Under the pieces are notes generated by a model. It saw nothing but the letters and a program-made list of their open reading frames with translations. It ran no database searches and was not told the DNA's origin. The translations under genes were made by a program, and so were the position numbers. Below, in pieces: positions 12,377-32,344 of a stretch of 64,000 bases of DNA. Within the stretch, counting starts at the first letter, position 1. Each line of letters starts with the position of its first letter. The stretch comes from Limnoperna fortunei (lineage: Eukaryota; Mollusca; Bivalvia; Mytilida; Modiolidae): the NCBI GenBank assembly GCA_944474755.1, contig OX104124.1, positions 22,604,452-22,668,451 of the forward strand, in the 5' to 3' direction.

Positions 12377-12689
12377 ATTTCAAATAACAATTATATTTAT
12401 GTTATTTTCAGATGAAACAGACATATAGTATTTTAATCAAAATGCAGGATATCAACAATAAATGTATATGTACGTTATAGGAACAAAACCTATCAGAGCC
12501 TATCTCGTTTCCTATTTCTCAAGCTCGTACAAAAATATCTGTATTTTCCAACAATCTGCATGTATTGTATAAATAAATCGTGACGGATTAATGGAATTTT
12601 TGTTAAAAGCGCCACATTTAATGTTGTAGTTCAGACGACCAATATAGAGCAATCACATGGGAACCGATGTCAATGTCATTTAGAGAAAC

Positions 12690-12697
12690 TGACGTCA
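12690..12697. promoter_or_regulatory. Perfect CRE palindrome TGACGTCA
   Basis: The consensus CREB/ATF site TGACGTCA lies 334 bp before the start codon of the Deltex-like gene, followed by CGCGG and, 20 bp on, an AT-rich CATATATAC stretch. Whether transcription starts here is unknown, since a polypyrimidine tract and CAG just before 13001 suggest that the coding exon may be preceded by a spliced leader exon. Confidence 0.35.
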
Positions 12698-13030
12698 CGC
12701 GGTATTAACAAGTTCATATATACTTAATCAAATAAGGCTAGATATGGGGAAGGAATATTTTTGTAAAAATTGCAGCAATTTTATATTTATAAACAGGGTG
12801 ACGAGTCGCCAAAAGGGGTAGGTGGATGGAGGTGAGTGCTTCCAGAATAAAACCAGACCTAATAATTAGCATTTTGTCTGATGAGTAAATATAGGTGATT
12901 CAAACCCTGAGAACATGATTTGCTTTGTTTTGTACATTCATTTAGTAAACATTTCCCTGTTTTTAATGATATATTTGTATATTTTTTTTATACTTTCAGC
13001 TTGTGATTATCTGATTAAAAAGTTGTGAAA

Positions 13031-22013
<8,983 letters not shown>

Positions 22014-22199
22014 TGTTAATTAATTGGAAAATGTGACCAATCAGAATGAAGAATCAGAATTAAAGTGAAAACTGTATGTGCCGTCATTTTTAATTGGGAG
22101 TTTTATGCAGTCAGCTTACAGATTCTGACGATGTCATATTGCACAATTACACATATATAAACATGAATATTGTTATATTTCCTTTCACATGTGTGTGAG

Positions 22200-22205
22200 A
22201 ATAAA
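22200..22205 (+). terminator. Polyadenylation signal AATAAA of the DTX3L-like gene
   Basis: AATAAA lies 187 bp after the stop codon; a second AATAAA is at 22247. Either would give a short 3' UTR. Confidence 0.6.
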
Positions 22206-22678
22206 GATAACAGAACTATATGTCGTATTACCATTAATTAATCACCAATAAAATACATATTTTGATAATATTGACGAATGTTATTTTCAACAGTAGTATA
22301 AAACATTTTGAAAGAGTACTTTTAACCTTCACATGTCAAATTACCATGAATAACTCCATTATATACTATGTAAAAAAAGGATTGCAAAAAAGTAGTTGGC
22401 ACAATTGACTGAAGTGGGCGGGGTTTTTGTAATTTATTTAACTTAACATTTTCCTACTTTTGCTTTTGAAAGAAATATAGTAAAAAAATTTAGTTCGAAG
22501 TTGACAATTTACTACGTTATTAATTGGATTTTATAGATCACATGACCATTGACGGAGAATTTCTTCAGTTTTATAAATCTTATAACTACGGAAGGATATA
22601 AGGTTAACAGGTCACTTGACCATATATTGTAGGTCACATAGCTATTAACGACGCTATGAAAAGTGTTTAATGTAATAG

Positions 22679-24284
22679 GTGCCACTGACTACGGAGTTAC
22701 AGGATGTATGTGTCCCACGGCCACTCACTACGGAGTTACAGGCTGTGTAGGTCACGCGGCCACTGACTACGGAGTTACAGGCTGTGTAGGTCACACGACC
22801 ACTGACTACGGAGTTACAGGATGTATATGTCACACGGCCACTCACTACGGAGTTACAGGCTGTGTAGGTCACGCGGCCACTGACTACGGAGTTACAGGCT
22901 GTGTAGGTCACACGACCACTGACTACAGAGTTACAGGCTGGGTAGGTCACACGGCAACTGACTACGGAGTTACAGGCTGTGTAAGTCACACGGCCACTGA
23001 CTACAGAGTTACAGGCTGTGTTTGTCACACTGCCACTGACTACGGAGTTGCAGGCGGTGTAGGTCACACGGCAACTGACTACGGAGTTACAGGCTGTGTA
23101 GGTCACATGGCCACTCACTACGGAGTTACAGGCTGTGTAGGTCACACGGCCACTCACTACAGAGTTACAGGCTGTGTAGGTAACACGGTAACTGACTACG
23201 GAGTTACAGGCTGTATATGTCACACGGCCGCTGACTACGGAGTTACAGGCTGTGTAGGTCACGCGGCCACTGACTACGGAGTTGCAGGCTTTGTAGGTCA
23301 CACGACCACTGACTACGGTGTTACAGGATGTATATGTCACACGGCCACTCACTACGGAATTACAGGCTGTGTAGGTCACGCGGCCACTGACTACGGAGTT
23401 GCAGGCTTTGTAGGTCACACGACCACTGACTACGGTGTTACAGGATGTATATGTCACACGGCCACTCACTACGGAGTTACAGGCTTTGTAGGTCACGCGC
23501 CCACTGACTACGGAGTTGCAGGCTGTGTAGGTCACACGACCACTGACTACGGAGTTACAGGATGTATATGTCACACGGCCGCTGACTACGGAGTTGGTGG
23601 CCGAGTGGTCAAGGTAGTTCGTCTACTATTGATCACGTGGTCTGTCAACACTGAGATTGCGGGTTCGATTCTCACTGCAGGCAGGGTGTACTCGACTCCA
23701 ATCTTAATTGACAAGGATTGCCAGTTTTCCTACCGCAGGTCGGGGGTTCTCTCCGGGTACTCCGGCTTCCTCCCCCTCCCCCAATAAAAACTGGACGCCA
23801 TGAAATAGCTGAAAAATTGCTGAAAGTGGCGTTAAAACACCAATCAAACAAACAAACAAAACACACTACGGAGTTAAAGGCTGTGTAGGTCACACGGCCA
23901 CTTATTACGGAGTGACAGGCTGTATGTGTCACACGGCCGCTGACTACCGAGTTACAGGCTGTGTAGGTCACACGCCACTGACTACAGAGTTACAGGCTGT
24001 GTAGGTCACACGACCACTGACTACGGAGTTACAGGCTGTGTAGGTCACACCGCCATTGACTACGGAGTTACAGGCTGTGTATGTCACACGGCCACTGACT
24101 ACGGAGTAGCAGGCGGTGAAGGTCACACGGCCACTCACTACGGAGTCACAGGCTGTGTAGGTCACACGGCCACTCACTACGGAGTTACAGGCTGTGTAGG
24201 TTACACGGCCACTGACTATGGAGTTACAGGCTGTGTAAGTTACACGGCCACTGACTACAGAGTTACAGGCTGTGTAGGTCACAC
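22679..24284. repeat. Minisatellite of 39-bp units, about 34 copies
   Basis: The unit is 13 codons long, so the array is open in one frame on each strand (plus strand GVTGCVGHTATDY repeated; minus strand ACNSVVSGRVTYT repeated). Units differ by point changes. In the middle of the array variants alternate in threes (TGTGTAGGTCACG, TTTGTAGGTCACAC, TGTATATGTCACAC), which makes a 117-bp higher-order unit. No start, signal or splice context supports translation, and the bidirectional openness is a product of unit length. A SINE interrupts the array at 23594-23866. Confidence 0.92.
23594..23866 (+). mobile_element. Full-length tRNA-derived SINE inside the minisatellite
   Basis: Complete element: head GGTGGCCGAGTGGTCAAGGT (A box), GCGGGTTCGATTCTCACTGC (B box), linker GGTGTACTCGACTCCAATC, middle TTGACAAGGATTGCCAGTTT and TCTCCGGGTACTCCGGCTTC, conserved tail AATAAAAACTGGACGCCATG, TTGCTGAAAGTGGCGTTAAA, ending in a (CAAA)n run. 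ACTACGGAGTT occurs on both sides and may be the target-site duplication, though the array itself contains that word. Confidence 0.92.
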
Positions 24285-24664
24285 TATAAAAGCTATTCTC
24301 TGATTCTTTTCCGAACAAATCTTTTACATTTATTCTAATATGACGTCATTGAAAAACTTTTGAAATAAAACCGTATTTAATAAAAAATAGGAAAAAAATG
24401 AAATCGACCAAACAGCAAGAATCTCAGGGACAGTTACAAATCCGAATATAGACAAACATATACAACGCAAAACAAAAACCAAAAACACAAAAATAAAAAG
24501 TGAGTAACCCGAACCCAATAAAAACGAGTAAGCAGTGCCTCCTCATATTAGACACCCGTCGAGTTACTCGCTGTCATGTCTAGGTAAAAGTCAAATCCAG
24601 TAATCGGAAAGACTATGACTCGGCGAAAATGTCTGATCGTATTTGATAGATTAATTTCCCATAA
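24285..24664. other. Intergenic, nothing recognised
   Basis: A-rich stretch after the minisatellite without recognisable features. Confidence 0.5.
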
Positions 24665-24667
24665 CGA

Positions 24668-25800
24668 TTAATTGTCATAGTGACGGCCATAGAACTTCTG
24701 GAGGGATAATTTCAATCTAGGTACAAACCCTGGTTTGAGTAGTTTAGTGGTCAACAGCAGTGAACGGTCTAGAAAATCGGAATACCGATCGCAGGATTTA
24801 GAATAACGTAAATTGTGAAATGTACACACCATACGCTGGAGCTGCTGGTATGTTGCTATCGATGAACTGAAAGTTAACAATTGGAAAGTTGAAGTCATCA
24901 CTTTTGTCGTAGAGTGTAATTTGTAGTTTTCCCGAGTCTATGCTAGAAGTAGGTCTAATAAGAGGCCGACGTACATGTAAGTGTATTGTTGGTGTCTTTA
25001 ATTTCAAGCTCGCCAGGGTAGATTAATTTGCAAATAGTCACCAAATGTAGCATTTAGCATTGTTGAGGGACAAAACATCATTAATATGGGGGAATGTGAA
25101 ATTAAAGGTCTGGACCAGTGTCTTTTCTTTCTTCTTCGGCAGGCCTTCTAGTAACTCAGACTCATAGCATTACAAAAACAGGTCGGCGCGAGGAGAGGAG
25201 CAAAAGTAGTACCCATTGGAATACCAACATTTTATTGAAAAACATGTCCTCAAAACATGACAAAAATGTTGAAAATCTAACACTTGATAAATTTGGTTTT
25301 CATTATATTTATTATGTGATTTAGAGTCGTTATGTCATTGCTACTTACCAGAAAATTTTTTTTCTCATTCCGTTTTTCCTGAAAAAGCCGCGTTTGATAA
25401 AATTTTTAAGTCTTGTTTTAATCTGCATATGAGAGATGGCCGTGAAGAGTGTTGAAAAATCAAATGTTTTAATGTTTTTTACATTTGATTAAGAGATCCA
25501 GACCTCAAGATGTCTATCAGGTCTTTTGAATTTTTTTAACATTTCATTTATGCCACTTCTGGAGTAGAAAGTTTCACTGTATTTTGAAAGTCCCGTTTTA
25601 ATTGTTGTTAAATTAGTGGTCAGGAGTTGCAATATTGATTTGGTGGTACACTTAGACGATCCTGCAATAAAACCCTGTTTGTATGGATTTTTTTTTGTTT
25701 TGGTATCCAGTACAAAAAGGGGATTACAATCTTCGCCTTTGATTTGGAGACCCGAGGATGCCAAGAAAGTATGCCAATATCGTCCCGCATGCTTATTATC
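24668..25800 (-). pseudogene. Decayed reverse-transcriptase retroelement
   Basis: Fragments of one reverse-transcriptase protein lie in order on the minus strand in different frames: SKCTTKSILQLLTTNLTTIK and YSRSGIN (25560-25700), KTFDFSTLFTAISHMQIKTR (about 25400-25470), IPMGTTFAPLLA (about 25190-25230), DDFNFPIVNFQFIDSNIPAA and AYGVYISQ (about 24815-24925), and a C-terminal RYSDFLDRSLL, KFYGRHYDN (24668-24800). Stops and frameshifts separate them. FDFSTL and IPMG correspond to polymerase motifs A and B. It could be Penelope-like or another non-LTR group; I cannot decide which. Confidence 0.75.
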
Positions 25801-25924
25801 ACAATTTAATTATATTTTCTTGGATTTTATAACAAAACACTTAAAAACGGCAATATTTGTTATTAAACCTCACTTAAAAAACACTTACTGATTTGCTCAA
25901 AATAATAACACGTGACTTTTATAA

Positions 25925-26989
25925 ATGAAATGTCCTGCTAGATGTATCTGTGATGTATCCAAAGCGTTCGAACGTGTTTGGCATGCTGGTTTACTAATAA
26001 AACTAAAGGCGTATGGCGTGAATGATAACCTTCTTAACTGGTTCAAAAGTTATCTTTTAAACAGATCTCAAAATGTTTTTATAGCAAATTCAAAATCCCC
26101 TCTAAAGCAGACAAACGCAGGAGTGCCACCGGGCTCTGTCCTAGGTCCTCTTCTTTTTTTAGTGTACATTAATGACATAGCTGATGACTTATTAAGTTTC
26201 ACAAGACTATTTGCCGATGATACCTCTTTATCATACTCCGCCTATCTCCCTTCTAGTATTGAAGACGTTGTAAATTTAGATCTAGAGAACATTGCATCAT
26301 GGTCTGACACATGGTTGATTAATTTTAATCCACAGAAAACTAAGGCGTTGATTATTGGCACTTTAATGGAAGTTATAAAATTAATATTTAAGAATCAACC
26401 AATCGAAATTGTTTTGTCTCATAAACACTTAGGAATTACTTTTGACTCTGATGGAAAGTTTTCAACACATATGGAAAATATTATGCAATCTTTTGGTCAG
26501 AAAATATCAGTCCTACGAAAATTAAAATATGTTCTTTGTAGAAAGTATTTATCTCGAATTTATCTCACATTTATCCGTCCCTATATGGAATATGCCTCCG
26601 AGGTTTGGGACGGGCGTGGTCTCGGTGTTATTAATAACCTAGAAAAACTACAGCTTGAAGCTGGTCGTATAGTTACAGGTTTACCGATTTTTGCAAGTAG
26701 GGAGTCAATATATTTTGAAACTGGTTGGGAACTTTTAGAGGACAGGAGGCGTAACAAACGTCTCAATATGTTTTACTCAATTCATAACCACCTGTGCCCA
26801 CAATACTTGTGTGATTTGATGCCACCCCGGACAAATCAGGTTTCAACATACAACCTGCGCAATAGTGATGATTATGTTATACCTCAATTTAGACTTACCA
26901 GAACAGAAAATTCTTTTTTCTATGCAACGGCTAAAGATTGGAATCAATTAAACATAGAAACAAGAAATGCAAGAAATATAAATATTTAA
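25925..26989 (+). pseudogene. Reverse transcriptase, truncated and frameshifted
   Basis: Palm motifs are kept: A in CDVSKAFERVWHAGLLIKLK, B in NAGVPPGSVLGPLLFLVYIN, C in RLFADDTSLSY, D in NPQKTKALI, and the thumb HKHLGITFDS. The frame ends at TAA inside a run of ten A residues (26987-26996) and the protein resumes in another frame at about 27001, so an indel in the A-run broke it. The N-terminal part is absent. Confidence 0.85.
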
Positions 26990-27000
26990 AAAAAAAATAA

Positions 27001-27345
27001 TTGACAAAACCACCCGACTACTTTTATTCCGGTGAAAGGAACTTAAACATAATTCATACCAGGCTCAGACATGCGTGTAGTTCATTAAACGCGGATTTAT
27101 TTCGTATAAACGTAGTCCCTTCTCCGTACTGTAGTTGCGGTCATCCATATGAAGATTGCATTCACTACCTTATGGAATGCACTTTGTACAATGTACATAG
27201 AAATGATCTGTATACACAATTAGGCGGTTTTAACATAACGATTGAAATACTATTGGCTGGTGACGGAAGACTTACATCTCACCAAAACTCATATATATTC
27301 ACTTGTGTTCAAAACTACATTAAACGAACAAAACGCTTTAAGTGA
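27001..27345 (+). pseudogene. C-terminal part of the LINE ORF with zinc knuckle
   Basis: Reads RLRHACSSLNADLF, then CSCGHPYEDCIHYLMEC, the C-x-C-x6-C-x-H-x4-C knuckle usual at the C-terminus of such LINE proteins, and ends TAA-free up to TGA at 27343. It belongs to the preceding frame but is out of register with it. Confidence 0.8.
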
Positions 27346-27619
27346 TTATTACTTGAACCCAACCCCTTTTAGAAGCCAGGTCCCCTTGTGATTGTTTTTG
27401 GACTAAATTGTATTATCTTTATATTCATTTAATTCGTTTTTCGCTTTGTTTTGTTCCCTTTTTACAACTTTTTCTAATTTTGTATGTTTGTATAAGTGCT
27501 GTCATTTAGCATTTCATTGTAAACATTGATTGTTAGGGAGAGGACCTCATAATGTTGTTATAACTTATGTCCAATCCATTTGCTTGTATTTGAGCAAATA
27601 AATATGTTTAAACTAAGCT

Positions 27620-28121
27620 ATATAACGCCAACAATTTTCTTACATAGGGTGAAAACCTCGGAACCGATGCTCCCAAGTTGCAAATAAACAGAAAGTTTAA
27701 AAAGTTATCAAATATAGTTAAAATCTTGATCTCTATACAAATTTAAACAAACATTAAAATAATGCAATTCCATTGTCAGGCTACAACAGTTATTGATAAG
27801 GATGTAAAGTATTAAATTAAAAAGAAGAATAGCACTACTAAGGAAAAAGTTTCGATACTTTTAATGTAGATTAAACTCGTGGTCAGTTGAGTATAAATGT
27901 AAACTGGTGAAAAATGAATGTACCAAACAACAAACAATAACAAACACCCCAAAAGGACTGTTATTTATAATGTAATGTTGCTTCTACAACAAAAGCAGCC
28001 GCCGTTGGTATTTGTGGTAACATTTTGCTACGTGTACATTTATGTCTTCATATGAATATAGGCTTTTAAAAGTACCATGTTTAGACTGTATTATAATATA
28101 TGTATCCTCAGAATTCCGATG
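27620..28121. other. Intergenic, nothing recognised
   Basis: AT-rich sequence with no supported feature. Confidence 0.5.
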
Positions 28122-28602
28122 GGCCATCCTCACAAGTCAGGGTTTCTGTGTCTACATGTGCGCACGAAACCCTAACAAACTTAGCTAGGAAATTCCCGGG
28201 CTAAAAGATTTTTGTATGACGTCAATCCTTCAAAATATCAACTAATGAAATTGCTTGAAAGAAGCAAGTGTTTGGCAGTAGTCATACTTACTCATTCTTG
28301 AGTGGGAAAAAAGCGTAACGCAACTATTAAATAACGCGGTAATAACAAACTATTAACACTACTGTACAAAATACACTGATTTTCACATGGTCTATGCAAC
28401 ACATCCGTTCGGTTTATTTACAATCGACATCTGGATATTCCCTAACCAAGTCGTCAATGAAAGCGAGCTTTTGATTGGCTACATTAAAGTATGATGTAGC
28501 CAATCAAAATAGTGACTTCTAGCCCGGGAATTTCCTAGCTAAGTTTGTCAGGGTTTCGTGGACACATGTGGACACAGAAACCCTGACTTGTGAGGATGTC
28601 CT
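28122..28602. mobile_element. Foldback MITE with arms of about 83 bp
   Basis: The left arm (28122-28204) runs from CATCCTCACAAGTCAGGG to AGGAAATTCCCGGGCTA and the right arm (28519-28602) is its near-exact reverse complement. The 310-bp centre has no coding frame, but holds a smaller inverted pair, TGATTGGCTACAT and ATGTAGCCAATCA. Long arms and a short non-coding centre are typical of a non-autonomous DNA transposon. Superfamily not assigned; a target-site duplication could not be fixed. Confidence 0.85.
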
Positions 28603-29560
28603 AATGCGACGGTATGGTTGTTGCTATCGAGGTTATTCTGCCCAACTAAACAGTCACATGATTTCCCTTTGAATATGGGGATGGATATCAAGTTTACACT
28701 CGGATTGGAAAATTAGTGATAAAAGAAATTATCAATAAACAAAACCTCTAAAAAGCTCTATTTGCTAATGGTATTGGCAAAATCACCGGTCTTTATCAAT
28801 AAGGTGATATACTAGTCATGAAAATGGTTATGCTTAATGCACAGTGTAAAAAAAATTGTCTTTAAATGAAAGTTGTTTCAAGTAAACATGTCTTTAGTTT
28901 AATCAACATTTAAAAATTACTACGCTATTGATTATGTTGAACAACATTTTCCAGCCTTTTTAGGTTTGATAGCGACACGTTTTAACATTACGGGTAATTA
29001 TTGGTCACTTAAGAACTAGCAACAATAATTATACATGGCAGTGAAGGAAAACAAAGTGTGGTTTACTAAAGATTAATTTTATAAATAAAGACCTAGCGAC
29101 GTGCATACAAGAAACAAGGTAATCTGTTAATTATGTGAATTTTACATTCCGTGAAATTACACGTCGTTTAAAAAACTACTTTTATGTTACTTTGAATTGT
29201 CCATTAAAATTATCAATTTAATGGACAAGAAACTGTAACTCGCCGTTTTCTTCCTACAAAGGTGGCGTTGAATAACGTTTACAGCTTTACATTTACCTTT
29301 AATCTGTCGAATACTACTGGTGATGCGACTAATGATCAATACTTTTTAAGACGTATATTAGATTGGTGTATTCATGCCTGTTTTGTGTTAATACTTAAAT
29401 GATATGTTAAATTGTCTACAAATATTTGTAATATCATCCGTTTTAATTGATGTAAATGTGTTTAACTATTTGCTGTGAAAGTATAACTTTTTATTACTAT
29501 CGACTATACATTACATTAATTGTTAATCATCATATAGTTTAAACATTAAAACAACTAAAG

Positions 29561-30890
29561 ATATGGGTTAAACCCATATCCAGAGATGTTCGATTTATAT
29601 GTTATTGGTGTATCCGATTTGGTTAATAGTTTTTTAATTTGTTTTATTTAAAATTCATCATATGCTGTAAAGGGTTGCAAATATAGACGATTATGAAAAG
29701 AAAGAAAAAATCATCGTACGTTCCTATAGGTATATTTAATCTAATTCTATAAGTATCTAAATATAACTTGCTTCTTTAAAATAGTTTAACATCAAAATTT
29801 TTTTATCTTGAATTAAATTAAAATCTATATCTTTTGTGTTTTTTTTATTATTAAGAAATTTCTTTTACCTACTAATTTCTACGATATTTTTCATTGATTC
29901 AGACATCTTTTTTTTTTAAATAACATGCATGTTTGAAAATCTCATTTTCGTATAAAAATCATAATCTAAATTAGTATTTTAGCGGCTTATTATGCGAGTC
30001 TAATTGGTCTTTCATTTTTACCTTTCATCAAAGTTCCGTGTCAGGTAATAAAGAAGCAATTAGCAAATAAACAAGGCACATCTAATATACAATCTCTGCC
30101 CCCCCCCCCCCAACCACAACTAACACACACACACACCAACCCACCCCCCACACACATCCACACACACACACACACACACACATCCCATCACACCCTCACA
30201 TACAAACCCACACACACACGAATCGTTGGCTTGAGTTTGGGATTTCGAAATCGTCAATAAACAAAACCAAAGGGAAATTAAATTTAATGTTCAAGATTGA
30301 CTAATTTTTCTACGTAAAGGTTCCATCTTCTACCCTATAAATTATGAAATAATCCAGAAATAAGATCAAGGCTTTCTGGATGAGTGGTCACAAGCGCGTT
30401 AAACACAATCAAAAATTGCACTTTTATTATCAAATTATCTAAGTACTTAATAAAAGAAACCGAAATATATACATTTATCATGTTAAAGTAAGGATGCATA
30501 AAAAATTACGAAGAATACCATATAAGTCATAAAATCATCCAAGAAATAAAATTGAAGCGATGAAATACATTACGTAATAGAACAAAACAAAATTTAAAAA
30601 TGCCTTTTTATTATCAAATTTAATAACTAATTAATAAAAGAAACGCAAGTATATTATATTTAATAATGTCAAGAATAGAATGCATTAAGAAAAATACTAC
30701 GCTTACTCTATAAATAGTAAAATAATCCGAAAATAAAAATTGAAGCAATCATCTCTTACTACCAAGATAGACACTGGTAAAGAGCGCATTAATATGCAAT
30801 TTTGTACATCTTTAGTTCTTCTTATTAGATCAGGACAAAAAATGTATTTTATGGCTTGAAGGATTTAACAAATACGAAAAACTGTAAATG
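29561..30890. repeat. Segment duplicated at 39357-42185 (direct orientation)
   Basis: Both copies share the palindrome-bearing start (ATATGGGTT(A)AACCCATAT here), ATCATATGCTGTAAAGGGTT, TATCTAAATATAACTTGCTT, AAATAAACAAGGCACATCTA and the end AACAAATACGAAAAACTGTA, in the same order over 1.3 kb. Diverged 190-bp subunits (CTTTTTATTATCAAATT to AATAAAATTGAAGC) repeat inside. No coding content. Confidence 0.8.
30098..30215. repeat. Poly-C and (CA)n tract
   Basis: A run of twelve C residues is followed by about 100 bp of CA-rich simple sequence. Confidence 0.9.
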
Positions 30891-31714
30891 AAATATTTTC
30901 TTTAATATTTATTTAGCAATTTTATCACTTACAACATGAACTATATTGTAGGGTATGGTTTTTACCTGAAAAGCGATAAATGGTCAATCGTAGCCGAAAA
31001 CAATTTTATATCATTAAGAGATAATAAAAAGAGATCGAACATATGAAAATGATGCAGAAAGGAATTTTCAGTTATGTGTATTTTTTCGCAGTTTAGAAAA
31101 AAAATTTCCATTGGGTATATTTAATTTTTATATTTAAAGAGGTCCAACATCGGTGTCTAATTATACATTATTTGGTATTCTGTAGAAATATTCATTGTAG
31201 GTAAATTGTGGTTGTTATGTTCATGGTCTCTGAGTATTACAAAAAGTATAAACATTAACGGAGAAATAATCTTATAAAATATAGACTAATAAACTAAAAA
31301 AAACATTAAATGCTTTCCGTTTAACGTAAACCATTACGAAAAGTATTGTATCTGAAAATGTGCAAATCCTAATTAGACAAATACTATCATCTATTTAATC
31401 AATCTGACAACATCCCTTGAAATGAGTCTGTTGGGATGTACTTAAAAGTGTATAATCAATCATCTAAAGTCGTGTTGCTCCACTTATTTTTTTTTTCAAT
31501 AATGTAAGGGAGGGCAAACATTTAGTAATCTAAGTTAAATAAAAATACTACGTATATAGTAATAATTTTTCCCCATTGTATTTCATATAGCAATAAAGTG
31601 CAATATATTTTCATATTTTACACTGAATATCGGTCTTTTATGTACATTTCGGGAAAAGTACAGATGTGTTCCTAACCTCGGCTTTTATATTTTACTGTTG
31701 TTTGATAAACAAAC
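30891..31714. other. Intergenic, nothing recognised
   Basis: Very AT-rich sequence without supported features. Confidence 0.5.
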
Positions 31715-31861
31715 ATGGCCGAAAATGACATGCATGATCTGCTCTCGAGGGGAAAATTAGCAGAACCGTCTGAAACTGAACAATTGGAAGTAAATTCGAT
31801 TGTAGATAAAAGTAAAATTAAACAATTCATAGACGAACAAAGGAAAAAAAATCGATTGTAA
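31715..31861 (+). pseudogene. Short frame like the N-terminus of a recombinase-type element protein
   Basis: ATG at 31715 opens 48 codons, MAENDMHDLLSRG to KSKIKQFIDEQRKKNRL. The ending resembles the segment before the tyrosine-recombinase core in Crypton-like elements, but it is too short to be sure. It lies 260 bp from a perfect 35-bp inverted repeat (32119-32239), which suggests both are remnants of one mobile element. Confidence 0.35.
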
Positions 31862-32118
31862 ACTGTACAAAACGGGATTTAAATATCGTGTACAAGTGGC
31901 TCGTTTCAAAGCAGGAATTTATATTCACAAAAATAAGGAGCAACAAATGAAAACACAAAATTGAAAAAAATCTGTTTTTTATTTTATGTACATCTACTTC
32001 AAAATATATATCTGTAATATTGACCAAGTGAAAATATGATAATATTAGACCTAGTAAAATGTTACAAAATAGCAATAATCACTTAATAGCACAAAAAGAA
32101 TTATTACTATATAATAAA

Positions 32119-32239
32119 AGGGTTATTGCATGAATATTGGGAAATATTGTCCCTCGGAAGATGCTATATTACACTCGCAAGCTCGTGCAATACAACACTT
32201 GCTTGGGACAATATTTCCCAATATTCATGCAATAACCCT
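32119..32239. repeat. Perfect 35-bp inverted repeat with 51-bp loop
   Basis: The arm AGGGTTATTGCATGAATATT.. (32119-32153) is repeated exactly as reverse complement at 32205-32239. The loop holds CTCGCAAGCTCGTG. Perfect arms imply a recent origin or selection for the hairpin. Confidence 0.9.
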
Positions 32240-32344
32240 ATAGTATTAAATTGGAATAAAATCTTTGACAACGAGCCTTTGGTAACAGGATTTTGTCCAT
32301 TTTATCAATTAAATTGAAATTAATTGTAAAGATATATCCTTATT

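Larger units (their letters stand above)
25925..27615 (+). mobile_element. LINE (non-LTR retrotransposon), 5'-truncated
   Basis: Holds the second half of a reverse-transcriptase ORF, a C-terminal zinc-knuckle part and a 3' UTR of about 270 bp that ends near GAGCAAATAAATATG. The 5' half of the element (endonuclease and RT fingers) is missing, the usual result of incomplete reverse transcription. The motif set fits the Jockey/CR1/Nimb-like broad group; clade not resolved. Confidence 0.85.

Noticed and set aside
23600..23680. tRNA-like A and B boxes (also at 54240, 46420 and 59175)
   Set aside because: Each is followed by the conserved SINE body and tail or is a fragment of it. They are heads of tRNA-derived SINEs and not functional tRNA genes.
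22654..23787. Open frames of 306 and 374 codons on opposite strands
   Set aside because: Both are by-products of a 39-bp tandem repeat whose unit is a multiple of three; the plus frame also runs into a SINE. There is no sign of a real gene.
30098..30215. Possible CRISPR-like or coding repeat
   Set aside because: It is simple C and CA sequence without spacers or defined repeat units, in a eukaryotic context.
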